45,918 nucleotides of DNA, taken from positions 1 to 45,918 of the forward strand of contig JAURHS010000011.1 in the NCBI GenBank assembly GCA_030833205.1, given 5' to 3'. The notes below the pieces were generated by a model, which saw only the letters and a list, made by a program, of their open reading frames with translations, searched no databases and was not told where the DNA came from. A program made the translations under genes and the position numbers. Positions within the stretch are counted from its first letter, which is position 1; each line of letters begins with the position of its first letter. Source of the DNA: Prosthecobacter sp. GTDB taxonomy: Bacteria; Verrucomicrobiota; Verrucomicrobiia; Verrucomicrobiales; Verrucomicrobiaceae. Shown here in pieces: positions 36,069 to 44,399 of the stretch.

Positions 36069-37922
36069 TTAGGACTCCTTGTGATGTTCAGCCATCTTGG
36101 CGATGAACTCGTCGATGAAGGTCTCCATGCTGGAGACTGCCGTTTTGATGCGGGTACTCAGGTAGCTGTAGACAAAGAGGCATGGGATGGCGACGGCGAG
36201 CCCAGCCACTGTGGCCAACAGCGCACCAGCGATGCCCGGGGCAATGCTGTTGACCTCAACCTGACCGGATTTGGCGATCACGGCGAAGGTGATCATCACC
36301 CCAATCACTGTTCCGAGCAGGCCAAGGTAAGGGCCGCCTGCGATGCCGATGGTCAGAAACACAAGATTGCTGTTGAGGCGCTCCACCTCGCGCATCAGGC
36401 CCCCATGCATGGTGGCCTTGATGGCCTGAATGGAACGGCCCGAAAGGCCGCGCTTGGTTGTGGCGATCTCCGCTCCCTTCTCAGCGGTGCTGGCCTGCAC
36501 TCGTTTGGCAATCTCCGAGCTGCCGAGGTGGTAGATGCGGTAAAGCGGGGATTGTTTCATCAGGCGTAGGGATTTGCCCGTGAGAGTTCCCCCCATGCTC
36601 TGAATGCTCGCGTCGCTGTCCGAATCCAGCGCGGTGAGGTCTGAGGAAATGCTCTCCCAACGCCGCAGGAATTCCTTCGAGGACTTGTCCATGGCATTGA
36701 GGTACAAAAACTTGCCGACCGCAATCACCATGCCAACGACAGCCAGCAGGGCGCAGAGCACAATGACGACCCAGCCGTCAAAGGTCAGGTCCTTGGAGAT
36801 GTCCACAAGCAGGGTCAGGTGCTTGGCCAACTCGCTTTCCTCAGCATGGTCTGAAAGTTCCTCGGCGCCCAGAGTGATCAATTTTCCTGCTTCGGCTGAG
36901 CTGCCGTGGGCGATGGCTTCGAAGGCCACCCAAGACTCACCACGGGCCACCGTGGCAATTTTGAGTTCGTCGAATTCACCCAGCACCCCTGGTCTTCCCG
37001 CGACGGCGGATCCCAGAGTCAGCGGGGCCTGCACTTCACCCATGGTGGCATTGATGGCTCCGGCGGATTTTCCATCCACAAAGAGCTGGACCTTGCCCTC
37101 GGCAATCACCGTGGCGAAGTGGTGCCAGACCGCTGGCGTCAGCGGGGCGGTTGGGCTTGAGCGACTACCATTGGCCTCCACCCAGGGACCAGAGGAACTC
37201 AGGCCAACTGCCAATCCCTGATTGCCGCTCTTGCGCTCAAGGATGCTGCCCTCAGAGCCTGCGGTTGGTTTGAACCAAAAGCTAAGGGTCAACGCACCAT
37301 TCCAAGGGCCGCCCTGCGTCGCTGGCAGAGTCAGTGCTGCGCTGCCGGTGAGGCGAAGCCCAGAGCCCACGATCCCGGGGCCGCTGCTCGCTGTCCCTTC
37401 AAGATTGGCGCCGTCATTGATGCTGTTCCTGCTGAGCTTGGCGGCGTCGGCGAAATGAAACAGCGCAGTCGTTGCCGAGTCCACGCTGGCCTCGGCATCG
37501 GCGGCATCGGCGGCGTCAGTCACATTGCCGCTGTACATCCACAGGGTGACCTTGGCTCCTGGCTTGAGATCCGGTGCCTTGACCCAGACAAAGGCCTCAT
37601 TGAGCAGACCGTCCCACTTTTCGATGTGGTGGGGCAACAGCGTCTTTCCATCCTCCCCAAGAAAGCGCAGATCCGAGCCATCTTCCCGTGAGGCAAGAAA
37701 GTTGAAGTTGCCTTCGTGAAGCCGGATCAGCAGCAGCCCCGAGCGAACCTCTGCGCTGACGCTTTGGGAGACAGCGGCCGTGTCCACGACGATGGGTTTG
37801 CGGCTCGGCCACTTGGCATCCCACCATGGGGCCTTGGCCTCTTGGTCGTGTTCTGCAGCGTTCAGGTTGAGGCTGCCGAGCAGCAGACCGGAGAGCAATA
37901 AGGTTTGAAGGGTTCGGTTCAT
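36069..37922 (-). CDS. exbB: ExbB/TolQ proton channel fused to DUF2341 and LamG domains
   Basis: Starting at the ATG at 37922 gives 617 residues and a signal peptide (LQTLLLSGLLLGSLNLNAA). Residues ~30-125 resemble DUF2341 (WWDAKWPSRKPIVVDT; LLLIRLHEGNFNFLASREDG; VTLWMYSGN). Residues ~150-340 form a LamG/concanavalin-like jelly roll (ALTLSFWFKPTAGSEGSILE; WHHFATVIAEGKVQLFVDGK; LGEFDELKIATVARGESWV). A transmembrane helix (VVIVLCALLAVVGMVIAVG) follows, then the MotA/TolQ/ExbB channel with LVFLTIGIAGGPYLGLLGTV and GIAGALLATVAGLAVAIP. A normal ExbB is ~240 residues, so the ~380-residue N-terminal part is an extra periplasmic module on the motor, perhaps sensing or binding glycan. The gene starts 8 bp after the TpsB stop. 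No domain appears broken. Confidence 0.95.
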   Translation of the reverse strand: MNRTLQTLLLSGLLLGSLNLNAAEHDQEAKAPWWDAKWPSRKPIVVDTAAVSQSVSAEVRSGLLLIRLHEGNFNFLASREDGSDLRFLGEDGKTLLPHHIEKWDGLLNEAFVWVKAPDLKPGAKVTLWMYSGNVTDAADAADAEASVDSATTALFHFADAAKLSRNSINDGANLEGTASSGPGIVGSGLRLTGSAALTLPATQGGPWNGALTLSFWFKPTAGSEGSILERKSGNQGLAVGLSSSGPWVEANGSRSSPTAPLTPAVWHHFATVIAEGKVQLFVDGKSAGAINATMGEVQAPLTLGSAVAGRPGVLGEFDELKIATVARGESWVAFEAIAHGSSAEAGKLITLGAEELSDHAEESELAKHLTLLVDISKDLTFDGWVVIVLCALLAVVGMVIAVGKFLYLNAMDKSSKEFLRRWESISSDLTALDSDSDASIQSMGGTLTGKSLRLMKQSPLYRIYHLGSSEIAKRVQASTAEKGAEIATTKRGLSGRSIQAIKATMHGGLMREVERLNSNLVFLTIGIAGGPYLGLLGTVIGVMITFAVIAKSGQVEVNSIAPGIAGALLATVAGLAVAIPCLFVYSYLSTRIKTAVSSMETFIDEFIAKMAEHHKES

Positions 37923-37930
37923 GATCGAAG

Positions 37931-39544
37931 TCAAAAGTCAGCCCAGAGGCGGAAGCTCAGAAGAAGGTCTCCGGCCTGGGTCTCGTTCAGGTCGAGAAGG
38001 GGAATGCCAAGGTCTGCAATCGCCTGCCAATGCGAGCCTAGGCGAAGGCTTGAGCCGATGCCGAGGCTGGCAAGGCTCCATTGCCGTTGCTGCTGGGGGA
38101 GTGCCTTGTGAATGCCCAAAAGCGCGCCGTCGGCAAAGACATGAAATCGCCACTCCCTTGGGCTGGGAGTCCCATCGTCTTGTCTGGCATTGCCTGGCCC
38201 CAATAGTGATGGCGTGCGCAGTTCCAGAGTTGAACTCAACCCGACATCCCCGAGGGCCGCAGAAACCAGATATCCGCGCACGCTGTCGAGACCACCTGCA
38301 GAGAACTGCTCGTTGTTGATCAGTGCGTCATGGCTTGCCTGTCCTGCAATGCGAACAAAGCCCTGCCAGGCTCCAGGCAGATCCTGCAGGTGGTTGGCGT
38401 CGGCCTTGAGCGCGAGATAGCCGCCAGATGAGGCATAGCGTCGCGCATTGAAGTCACTGCGGCTTGCCATGCCGCGAAAAGCCCAGTTCAGGGCGATGTT
38501 GGCCTGGGTGAAGGATGCCTTGCGCGTGGCGGCTAGGCTGTAAGCCACATGCAATGGCCAGTAGGAGACTGGTGCACTGAGACGGTTTCCTGTCTCGCCA
38601 AGATTGAGCACCTGGCTGAAGTTTTTGTAATCAATGCCTGCGGAGATGCTGTGCATGAGGCCTTCCGCAGCGGGGAGTTGGTGGCTCAGATTCAAACCAA
38701 CCACCTCTCCCTGGCCAACCACCGCAGATCCTCCCAGTGTGTTGATGTTGCTGCTCTGCTTCATGCCAGAGAAAGTGAGCTCGCTTTTTTCCGAAATGGG
38801 CAGGGAGTAAAACCCTGAGTACACCTCACCATCGTCGAGACGCTCGGGAGCCACCTGGAAGCTCGCCCCCATGCTGTGACCCATCTGCCAGAGGTTGCTG
38901 TAGGAAATGCCCCCATTGATTCGGAGTGGGACGGTGTTTGGACTGTACCGGTTGTTGATTTCGAAGTTGCCGTGAAGCGGTGCCCGGTCCTCGACCTCAA
39001 GCTCAATGTCGAGAACCCCAGGGTCATCGCCGGGGTTGAGTTTGGGGGTGACCTTCAGGTCACTGCCTTGATTCAGGGCCACGATGTCGCGCTCGATGTC
39101 CTTGAAGTGCGGAGCCTTGCCTGGTGCGAGCGATGGTGCCCTCTTTGCGATTTCGCTGGGCAGATTCCATTTCGCCCCCCTGACCGAGAGCTTGCCAATG
39201 CTTGCCTCAGTCACCTCAAGTTTGATGATGCCACGGCGGCCACTCTGCTGTGGAACCGTCACAGTGACGGCCTGCCAGCCTCGGTCGTGGTAGCATTTTT
39301 CAAGGGCGGCTCTCGCCTCTTCGATGTCTTGGGCCCGGCGACCGGGTCCGAGGTGCGGATACACGGCCTTGGAGATTTCCAGCGAGCTGAGCAGGCGGTT
39401 GCCGCTGACCCGGTACTCCCTGATGAAGTAAAATGGCTCGGGGTTGTCTGGTGGTGTGGCCACTGGCACCGTCTGCCCCAGGGCCAGGCTGTGCAGAAGC
39501 AGGCCAATCACCAGGAGCGAAAGTTGTGGCGAGAGTCTCGACAT
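37931..39544 (-). CDS. TpsB/FhaC/ShlB-type outer-membrane transporter of two-partner secretion
   Basis: The ATG at 39544 gives 537 residues with signal peptide LSLLVIGLLLHSLALGQ. An ATG at 39565 and a TTG at 39589 are longer alternatives. Two POTRA domains follow: FIREYRVSGNRLLSSLEISK with ARAALEKCYHDRGWQAVTVT (~35-110), and IIKLEVTEASIGKLSVRGAK onward (~110-185). The ShlB-type 16-strand barrel includes HGNFEINNRYSPNTVPLRIN, SAGGLDSVRGYLVSA with the conserved VRGY lid-lock motif, WRFHVFADGALLG, and a terminal Phe (LLSFRLWADF). It is the first gene of the seven-gene operon whose last gene is the TpsA-like exoprotein. Two TonB-related differences stand out: the operon supplies its own Exb/TonB motor, whereas classical TpsB proteins are thought to need no energy input. 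Confidence 0.93.
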   Translation of the reverse strand: MSRLSPQLSLLVIGLLLHSLALGQTVPVATPPDNPEPFYFIREYRVSGNRLLSSLEISKAVYPHLGPGRRAQDIEEARAALEKCYHDRGWQAVTVTVPQQSGRRGIIKLEVTEASIGKLSVRGAKWNLPSEIAKRAPSLAPGKAPHFKDIERDIVALNQGSDLKVTPKLNPGDDPGVLDIELEVEDRAPLHGNFEINNRYSPNTVPLRINGGISYSNLWQMGHSMGASFQVAPERLDDGEVYSGFYSLPISEKSELTFSGMKQSSNINTLGGSAVVGQGEVVGLNLSHQLPAAEGLMHSISAGIDYKNFSQVLNLGETGNRLSAPVSYWPLHVAYSLAATRKASFTQANIALNWAFRGMASRSDFNARRYASSGGYLALKADANHLQDLPGAWQGFVRIAGQASHDALINNEQFSAGGLDSVRGYLVSAALGDVGLSSTLELRTPSLLGPGNARQDDGTPSPREWRFHVFADGALLGIHKALPQQQRQWSLASLGIGSSLRLGSHWQAIADLGIPLLDLNETQAGDLLLSFRLWADF

Positions 39545-39597
39545 GGAAGACAACTGCCCAGCCATGGGCGCTGGCAAGCCTCTGCTCAATCATTGAA

Positions 39598-39615
39598 AGG
39601 TGACGAATCTGTCGC
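39598..39615. promoter_or_regulatory. Second Pho-box-like 7-4-7 element before the TpsB operon
   Basis: AGGTGAC-GAAT-CTGTCGC reads as two 7-bp units with a 4-bp spacer, the geometry of the enterobacterial Pho box (CTGTCAT-AAAT-CTGTCAC). It matches that consensus at 12 of 18 positions but in the orientation opposite to the genes. It lies 54-71 bp before the TpsB ATG and 22 bp from the stronger shared dyad. I count it as supportive only. Confidence 0.35.
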
Positions 39616-39637
39616 ATGGTTCTTGGGTCTCCGTTTT

Positions 39638-39655
39638 GGTGAATTTTTCGTCACA
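39638..39655. promoter_or_regulatory. Shared 18-bp dyad upstream of the TpsB operon
   Basis: GGTGAATTTTTCGTCACA matches 15 of 18 positions of the element GGTGACTTTTTGGTCACC found before the PstS-like gene. Its near edge is 94 bp upstream of the TpsB ATG (39544), against 99 bp for the other copy. It sits between the terminator of the Calx-beta gene and the operon start, where a promoter must be. It can be read as a GGTGA/TCAC dyad or as a 7-4-7 Pho-box-like repeat (TGGTGAA-TTTT-TCGTCAC). Confidence 0.55.
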
Positions 39656-39674
39656 AAGCCAGGCTCCGACTCCC

Positions 39675-39712
39675 AAAAAAAAAGCCCCATGATCCCGGGG
39701 GATCATGGGGCT
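39675..39712 (-). terminator. Strong intrinsic terminator after the Calx-beta gene
   Basis: AGCCCCATGATCC (39683-39695) pairs perfectly with GGATCATGGGGCT (39700-39712) around a 4-base loop. On the minus strand the stem is followed by a run of nine T (the nine A at 39675-39683 on the plus strand). It lies 23 bp after the stop of the Calx-beta gene and ends the PstS-like/Calx-beta transcript, so the TpsB operon downstream needs its own promoter. Confidence 0.95.
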
Positions 39713-39735
39713 CGTGGGAGGGCCTCAATTTTCTT

Positions 39736-42700
39736 TTAGAGTCGGGTCGGCAGAATTTCCACCGAACCTGCCTCACCCAAGCCGTCCACCTTGACGGGTC
39801 TTGGAGAGAGGAAGTAGCCATAGACTCCAGCCAGTGGTCCCTTTTGGTAGATGCGGGCCACATAATTCAGCCTTGCGCCATTGCTGTGGGTAAAGAACCC
39901 GGCCACCGATCCCGCGGGCGCGGTGATGACAACGCTATAGCTGGCGGGCGCCAAGATGCCTGCTCCAGCGACTGCGGTCACCACATTGGCGCTGCTGATG
40001 GAGAGTCTGCCAAGGGCGGCATCTTCCAACAGGCCGCCCGCGAAGGTGAGGTCGGCATTGCCAGAGGGGTTGGCCGCCGAGAGCCCTGGCAGGACACCCC
40101 CGGACAGGGCGGGGTTGTAGCTGGCTGCATACAACTCCACGCTCAAGCCCTCATCCCATCCCCAAGGATACCACTGCGTGGCGTTTTGCCACGGGCGATA
40201 CCATTGGCACTGGGCGGCCTTCATGTCGCTGTCGGCTCTGCTGCTGTCGAGTTGGAGTTGAGCACCAAAACTTCCCCGGTTGGCATAGAGTTGGGCAAAC
40301 AGAGAAGATTCAAGGCTGCCAGGGCTGCCGCCGTTGACGATGGGACTGCTGAGGGTCAGGGCCGTATCGTCGGCAAGCCTGACGGACAGGCTGATGATGC
40401 CCAGATTGCTGACCTTCAGGCTGCCTTGACCGTGACCCTGTGGGTAGTCCTGTGGCTCAAGGCCATTGGCCTGCGTCGCCGCAGGGATAACCACGGTGTG
40501 GTAGCCGCCGCTGCGCAGGTACGGCGAGTTTGCCGGCAGCGGGCTTTTGCTGTTGAAGGCGGCTCGTTTGAGGCTGAAGACGCTGCGCGAGACCAGGTTG
40601 CGGCGTTGATAAAGACTGATGCTGCCGGTGATGCGGTCATTGGCTTCATCCCAGTTGAGACTGCTCAACTCAATCGCCGGTTTACCCAGCCTCTCGACGC
40701 GCACACTCCTGCTGGTGTCGGCACCAAAAAAGGCGAGCCCAGAAGCACTGAAACTGCCCGCGGGCAGGGTGAGCTTGAAGCCGTCAATCATCAGGCTGCC
40801 CGTAAAGCTGCCCTTGTTGGTCAACATGACTTTGGCGTATCCGAACGAGGCATTGCTTTTGGCAAAACCCGAATCGGCGCTGACCAATCCACTAAACTCT
40901 CCCACCTTGCTGTCTGCAAAGGGCGAGCCCGCGAAGTTGGCCGTGATGCTTGGCGCCAGTCGAATCGCCTCCGAGTAGGTGAAGATGAGGCTGGGAACCC
41001 GAGTGCTGGGGTCGCTTCCCAAACCGGGGACCGTCCAACTGGAGAAGGCAAATCCGCTTTTCGGCGTGGCACGCACCACATAGGTGGCGCCCGTTTCGAA
41101 GTTGTTGCCAGTGACCGCCACTGTGCTGCCCAGGCGGGTGATCACGCCAACCGTGCCACGGCTCCCGTCGGCGGGGTTGGTGACCACGCTGAGGCTGCCC
41201 TTGCGGACATAGGTGACAAGCCGGGTGATCGTGGTGACATTGCCACGACTGTCCGTGGCGCGGGCGACGATGGTGTTGACTCCAGGAGTGACCGACACGG
41301 TGCGGAGGTAAGTTCCAGCGGAGAGCGCGGCCAGTGCAAAGTTGCCGCCATTGAGTGAAACCTCCACCCGCTCCAGATTCACATTGTCTGAGGCGGTGAG
41401 ACGCACGGGCACGCTGTTGCTTTGAGGGTCTTCAATTCTCAGGTTCGCGGCAGGGGAGTTGAAGGACAGGGAGGGTGCCGTGCCGTCTTGGGCCAGCAGG
41501 GTCACTGCCATACTGGTCACCGTTCCCAAGGCAAGGTAGGTCGGGGCGTCCACAGGCCTGCTGATGTTGACGGTGAAGCCTCGATTGTTGGCAATTGCAG
41601 CGCTGGTCAGGGAGATCGGAAAGCTGACGCTGTTGACATCCTGACCAAAGCTCACCCTCGTGTTGAGCGCCGGTGCCGTGAAGTCCGTGCCTGCACTTGC
41701 GCTTCCATTGCTGGTGCTGATGATGACTTCAACAGGCTCAGTGCCGCCCGAGCGAACCAGACTCAGGCTGGCGCTGCCGCTCTCTGCGTTGACGCGCAGC
41801 GTGGAGGCTGCGAAATCCACAGTGCTGGTGATGAAGGTGTCGCTGACGGTGAGGGTGAAGCTGCTGTTGGCTCCGAGTTGGGCTGAGGTCGGATTGGAGA
41901 GAGAAAGGACAAGGTTGCGATCTCCCTGCACGCCGGGGCGGTTGACCAGGGACAAGCTGACTGTTTTGCTGGTCTCACCAACGCCGAAGCTCACGCTGCC
42001 GCTGGCCAGCGGGCTGAAGTCTGCCGCAGAGCCCGAGGTGACCGCAACTGAAGCCTCGCAGCTTGTGGTCAGGTCCCCATCCCGATGGACGGTTACACTC
42101 AGGCTGCCGTCAGCCTCAGCCGCAGTAGCCGAGGCGCTGGCAAACTGAATTGTGGCTGTGGTCACGCTTGCCGGTTGAAAGGTGAGCGCGCCGTTGCTGC
42201 CGAGATAGAGCAATCCAAGGTAGTCTCCCGGGGTGTCAATCTCGGCACCCGTGGTTGCTGGTTTGATGCGGTGAAGGCGCAGAATCGCCCCCGCAGATCC
42301 AGAGCCAAAATTGGCCTCGATGCTTGGGTTAAAAAAGGCGAAGCTGGTTCCCGGCGCCGGCCCGGAATTGGCAAGGGTGCCGCCTGGCTGATAGCTGCCC
42401 CAACTGTTGGCGTCAGAGAGCGTCTGCAACACGGCATTGCCAAGGGACAAGCCAGAGCTCGATGCGCCATTGAAGGCGGTCATTGCCGCCACCAGTTTGT
42501 TGGTGGCCGCAGCTTGAGTGCTGTCGTTTTTGCGAGTCCATGGAGTGAGCAAGGCGCTCGAGCCGTAGATGGTCTTGGCCGGAATCGCGCCGATAGCCTG
42601 AAAGGACCCCGTGGTTCCTGCAGCGCCCCAGAAGAGGTTGGCGCGGCTGTTCCAGGCTGCGCCGTAGGTGGCGACAAGATCAGGCCCGAGATTACCCAGG

Positions 42701-42906
42701 TTGAGATTGGAGTTGGCCGCCTCGATGGTGGCGGCCGAGCCAAGATTGACCACGAGGTTTTTCGTGGACCCAGTGCCATCCGTGGCCCTGAACCCAAGTA
42801 GGATATCGCCATCGGCGACTGTGGCGCCTCGTGCCAGGCCAGGTGACAGCACAAAAGCTGTCCCCAGCGCCAGCATGCAGGCCAGCCGTTGAGAGAGTGA
42901 TTTCAT
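39736..42906 (-). CDS. Large exported Calx-beta domain protein
   Basis: This 1,056-residue protein has a signal peptide ending near residue 28 (FVLSPGLARGA). Residues ~30-245 form an N-terminal domain with GDILLGFRATDGTGSTKNL and VVNLGSAATI, a pattern common in exported Verrucomicrobia proteins. Residues ~250-470 hold two Calx-beta-like modules (TIQFASASATAAEADGSLSV; VDFAASTLRVNAESGSASLS with a typical GTDFTAPA turn). An Ig-like stretch follows (PVRLTASDNVNLERVEVSLN), then a bacterial repeat-like segment (YVVRATPKSGFAFSSW). The C-terminal ~400 residues form beta-rich repeats with GYAKVMLTNKGSFTGSLMID. No PEP-CTERM tail is seen. The gene starts 47 bp after the PstS-like gene and is closed by the strong terminator. 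It is probably a surface or matrix protein that binds calcium, which I infer from the Calx-beta modules. Confidence 0.85.
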   Translation of the reverse strand: MKSLSQRLACMLALGTAFVLSPGLARGATVADGDILLGFRATDGTGSTKNLVVNLGSAATIEAANSNLNLGNLGPDLVATYGAAWNSRANLFWGAAGTTGSFQAIGAIPAKTIYGSSALLTPWTRKNDSTQAAATNKLVAAMTAFNGASSSGLSLGNAVLQTLSDANSWGSYQPGGTLANSGPAPGTSFAFFNPSIEANFGSGSAGAILRLHRIKPATTGAEIDTPGDYLGLLYLGSNGALTFQPASVTTATIQFASASATAAEADGSLSVTVHRDGDLTTSCEASVAVTSGSAADFSPLASGSVSFGVGETSKTVSLSLVNRPGVQGDRNLVLSLSNPTSAQLGANSSFTLTVSDTFITSTVDFAASTLRVNAESGSASLSLVRSGGTEPVEVIISTSNGSASAGTDFTAPALNTRVSFGQDVNSVSFPISLTSAAIANNRGFTVNISRPVDAPTYLALGTVTSMAVTLLAQDGTAPSLSFNSPAANLRIEDPQSNSVPVRLTASDNVNLERVEVSLNGGNFALAALSAGTYLRTVSVTPGVNTIVARATDSRGNVTTITRLVTYVRKGSLSVVTNPADGSRGTVGVITRLGSTVAVTGNNFETGATYVVRATPKSGFAFSSWTVPGLGSDPSTRVPSLIFTYSEAIRLAPSITANFAGSPFADSKVGEFSGLVSADSGFAKSNASFGYAKVMLTNKGSFTGSLMIDGFKLTLPAGSFSASGLAFFGADTSRSVRVERLGKPAIELSSLNWDEANDRITGSISLYQRRNLVSRSVFSLKRAAFNSKSPLPANSPYLRSGGYHTVVIPAATQANGLEPQDYPQGHGQGSLKVSNLGIISLSVRLADDTALTLSSPIVNGGSPGSLESSLFAQLYANRGSFGAQLQLDSSRADSDMKAAQCQWYRPWQNATQWYPWGWDEGLSVELYAASYNPALSGGVLPGLSAANPSGNADLTFAGGLLEDAALGRLSISSANVVTAVAGAGILAPASYSVVITAPAGSVAGFFTHSNGARLNYVARIYQKGPLAGVYGYFLSPRPVKVDGLGEAGSVEILPTRL

Positions 42907-42953
42907 GAATGGTGAAGGGATGAGAGTTCTCGCGTTTGGAGGCAGAGAGGGGC

Positions 42954-44369
42954 TTAGTTGTGAAACACCACGCCGCCGTCTGCAGTGCGTGAGCAGTTCA
43001 TTTCGGAGAGCTTGATGGGGGAGTAGGTTGTCTTGATCTTGTCGGCCATGTTGTCAGCGATGGCCTTCTTGGCCGCGCTGATGGTCTGTTGATAAAGCAC
43101 ATGCTGATAGCACCAGAAGGTGTACTGGCCCTCCTTGACGGCCTCGAGGCTGTAGGGCACGCCGTTGTAGGTCAGCTCCTTTGCGCCTGCGTTGATGCCC
43201 GTCGGAGCGTCACCTGTGCTGACATAGCTGATCAGATAGCCGACATCACTGACATTGCCAAAGTAGCCCACCAGGGTGCCACCGCTGGATTCCCCTCCAT
43301 TGCCAACCGTGAAGGTGATGCCATTGACCACCTGCTGGGGGTAGGGCGTCAGTGCCGTAATCACACCGTTCACCACGGTGGGCCTGTACTGAGTCACCGT
43401 GCTGTCCACACCGATGCCGGTTTCGGCAAAGGTGGTGAGGCGCGTTCCAGAATCGGGATCGCGGCCGGTGGCGTAAACACGAGTCGCTGCATCAGCGGCG
43501 CTCCCTGTGAACTGGGAGAGACTGAGGCTGCCACTGCTCCAGAGTGCCTGTGCCTGCTGGGCGTTGATGTTGGTGATGGGCGCCGGAGTGGCAAAGGTAA
43601 GGGTCACCGGCGCGGGGCTGGTGGCCGTGGCTTGGGAGCTGAGGGTCACCTGCGTGGCGGAGTCCACCGACAGCACTCGGACATGAGCGCTTGTCGGAAT
43701 GCCGGTGCCCTTGACATTCATGCCAACGAGGATGCCGGTGGTGTCCGCCATCGTGACGGCGGCGTTTCCGCTGACCGTCGAGACATCAGCCTTGGTGACC
43801 ATGCCCGTGGTCAATCCCCGATTGATCAACCATTTGAATCCGATGACTCCAACCTTTTGGCTGGCGAGCACGGGCGTCTTGAATGGAGTGGCGGCCTGAA
43901 AGCTGTCGCCCATGGCCACATCAGCCACCTGCAGGTTGGGCCCAAAGGAACTCGAGGAGCTGATTTGCGTGCCGCCCGTGGCATTGGCGCCAGCGACCTG
44001 CAGTGTTGGAGTTGCTCCGGCGTCGGCAAGGGTGTCGGGTAGGAAGCCCACGGGAATGGAACCGGCCACCACCTGAATGCCTCCGGTTGAGCCAGACCAT
44101 GAGGTGCTGACAATCACCTTCTGTCCGCCAACCAGCCCGTAGAAGAAACTTCTGCCCGAGCCACTGAGGCTGGAGCCGGCATAACCTGCCAGCGGGGGGG
44201 CGTCGAAGAGAGCGACGATGGCGTTGTGAGTGGCGGAACGAAAAGCCGTTGACCCCGTGATTCGAAGAATCGTGGATTCATTGGAGGGCTCGGCGTGAGC
44301 AAGCATGGCCGACCCAAACAGGGCAAGGCCTGCGGCGTAGTGTTTCAAGGCAGTCAGGGTTGTCTTCAT
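42954..44369 (-). CDS. PstS-like periplasmic/extracellular binding protein with inserted beta-module
   Basis: The ATG at 44369 gives 471 residues with signal peptide ALKHYAAGLALFGSAMLAHA. ILRITGSTAFRSATHNAI (35-52) resembles the first ligand loop of phosphate-binding proteins. VIGFKWLINRG (~174-184) and ITNINAQQAQALWSSGSLSL (265-284) match the hinge and 'NLT..Q...I..G' region. GRDPDSGTR (302-310) matches the R-x-x-S-G-T ligand loop, and VGYLISYVSTGD the closing 'IGY' strand. Between the lobes (~188-262) lies an extra beta-module (LVGMNVKGTGIPTSAHVRVL ... ATQVTLSSQA) of a kind usually found in adhesins and phage fibres. No PstABC permease genes adjoin it, so a surface-bound or secreted phosphate-binding (DING-like) role is possible. 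The promoter region has a dyad shared with the TpsB operon. Confidence 0.8.
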   Translation of the reverse strand: MKTTLTALKHYAAGLALFGSAMLAHAEPSNESTILRITGSTAFRSATHNAIVALFDAPPLAGYAGSSLSGSGRSFFYGLVGGQKVIVSTSWSGSTGGIQVVAGSIPVGFLPDTLADAGATPTLQVAGANATGGTQISSSSSFGPNLQVADVAMGDSFQAATPFKTPVLASQKVGVIGFKWLINRGLTTGMVTKADVSTVSGNAAVTMADTTGILVGMNVKGTGIPTSAHVRVLSVDSATQVTLSSQATATSPAPVTLTFATPAPITNINAQQAQALWSSGSLSLSQFTGSAADAATRVYATGRDPDSGTRLTTFAETGIGVDSTVTQYRPTVVNGVITALTPYPQQVVNGITFTVGNGGESSGGTLVGYFGNVSDVGYLISYVSTGDAPTGINAGAKELTYNGVPYSLEAVKEGQYTFWCYQHVLYQQTISAAKKAIADNMADKIKTTYSPIKLSEMNCSRTADGGVVFHN

Positions 44370-44399
44370 GGCAGTAGGCAATGGTTTGTTTGTGGGTGT

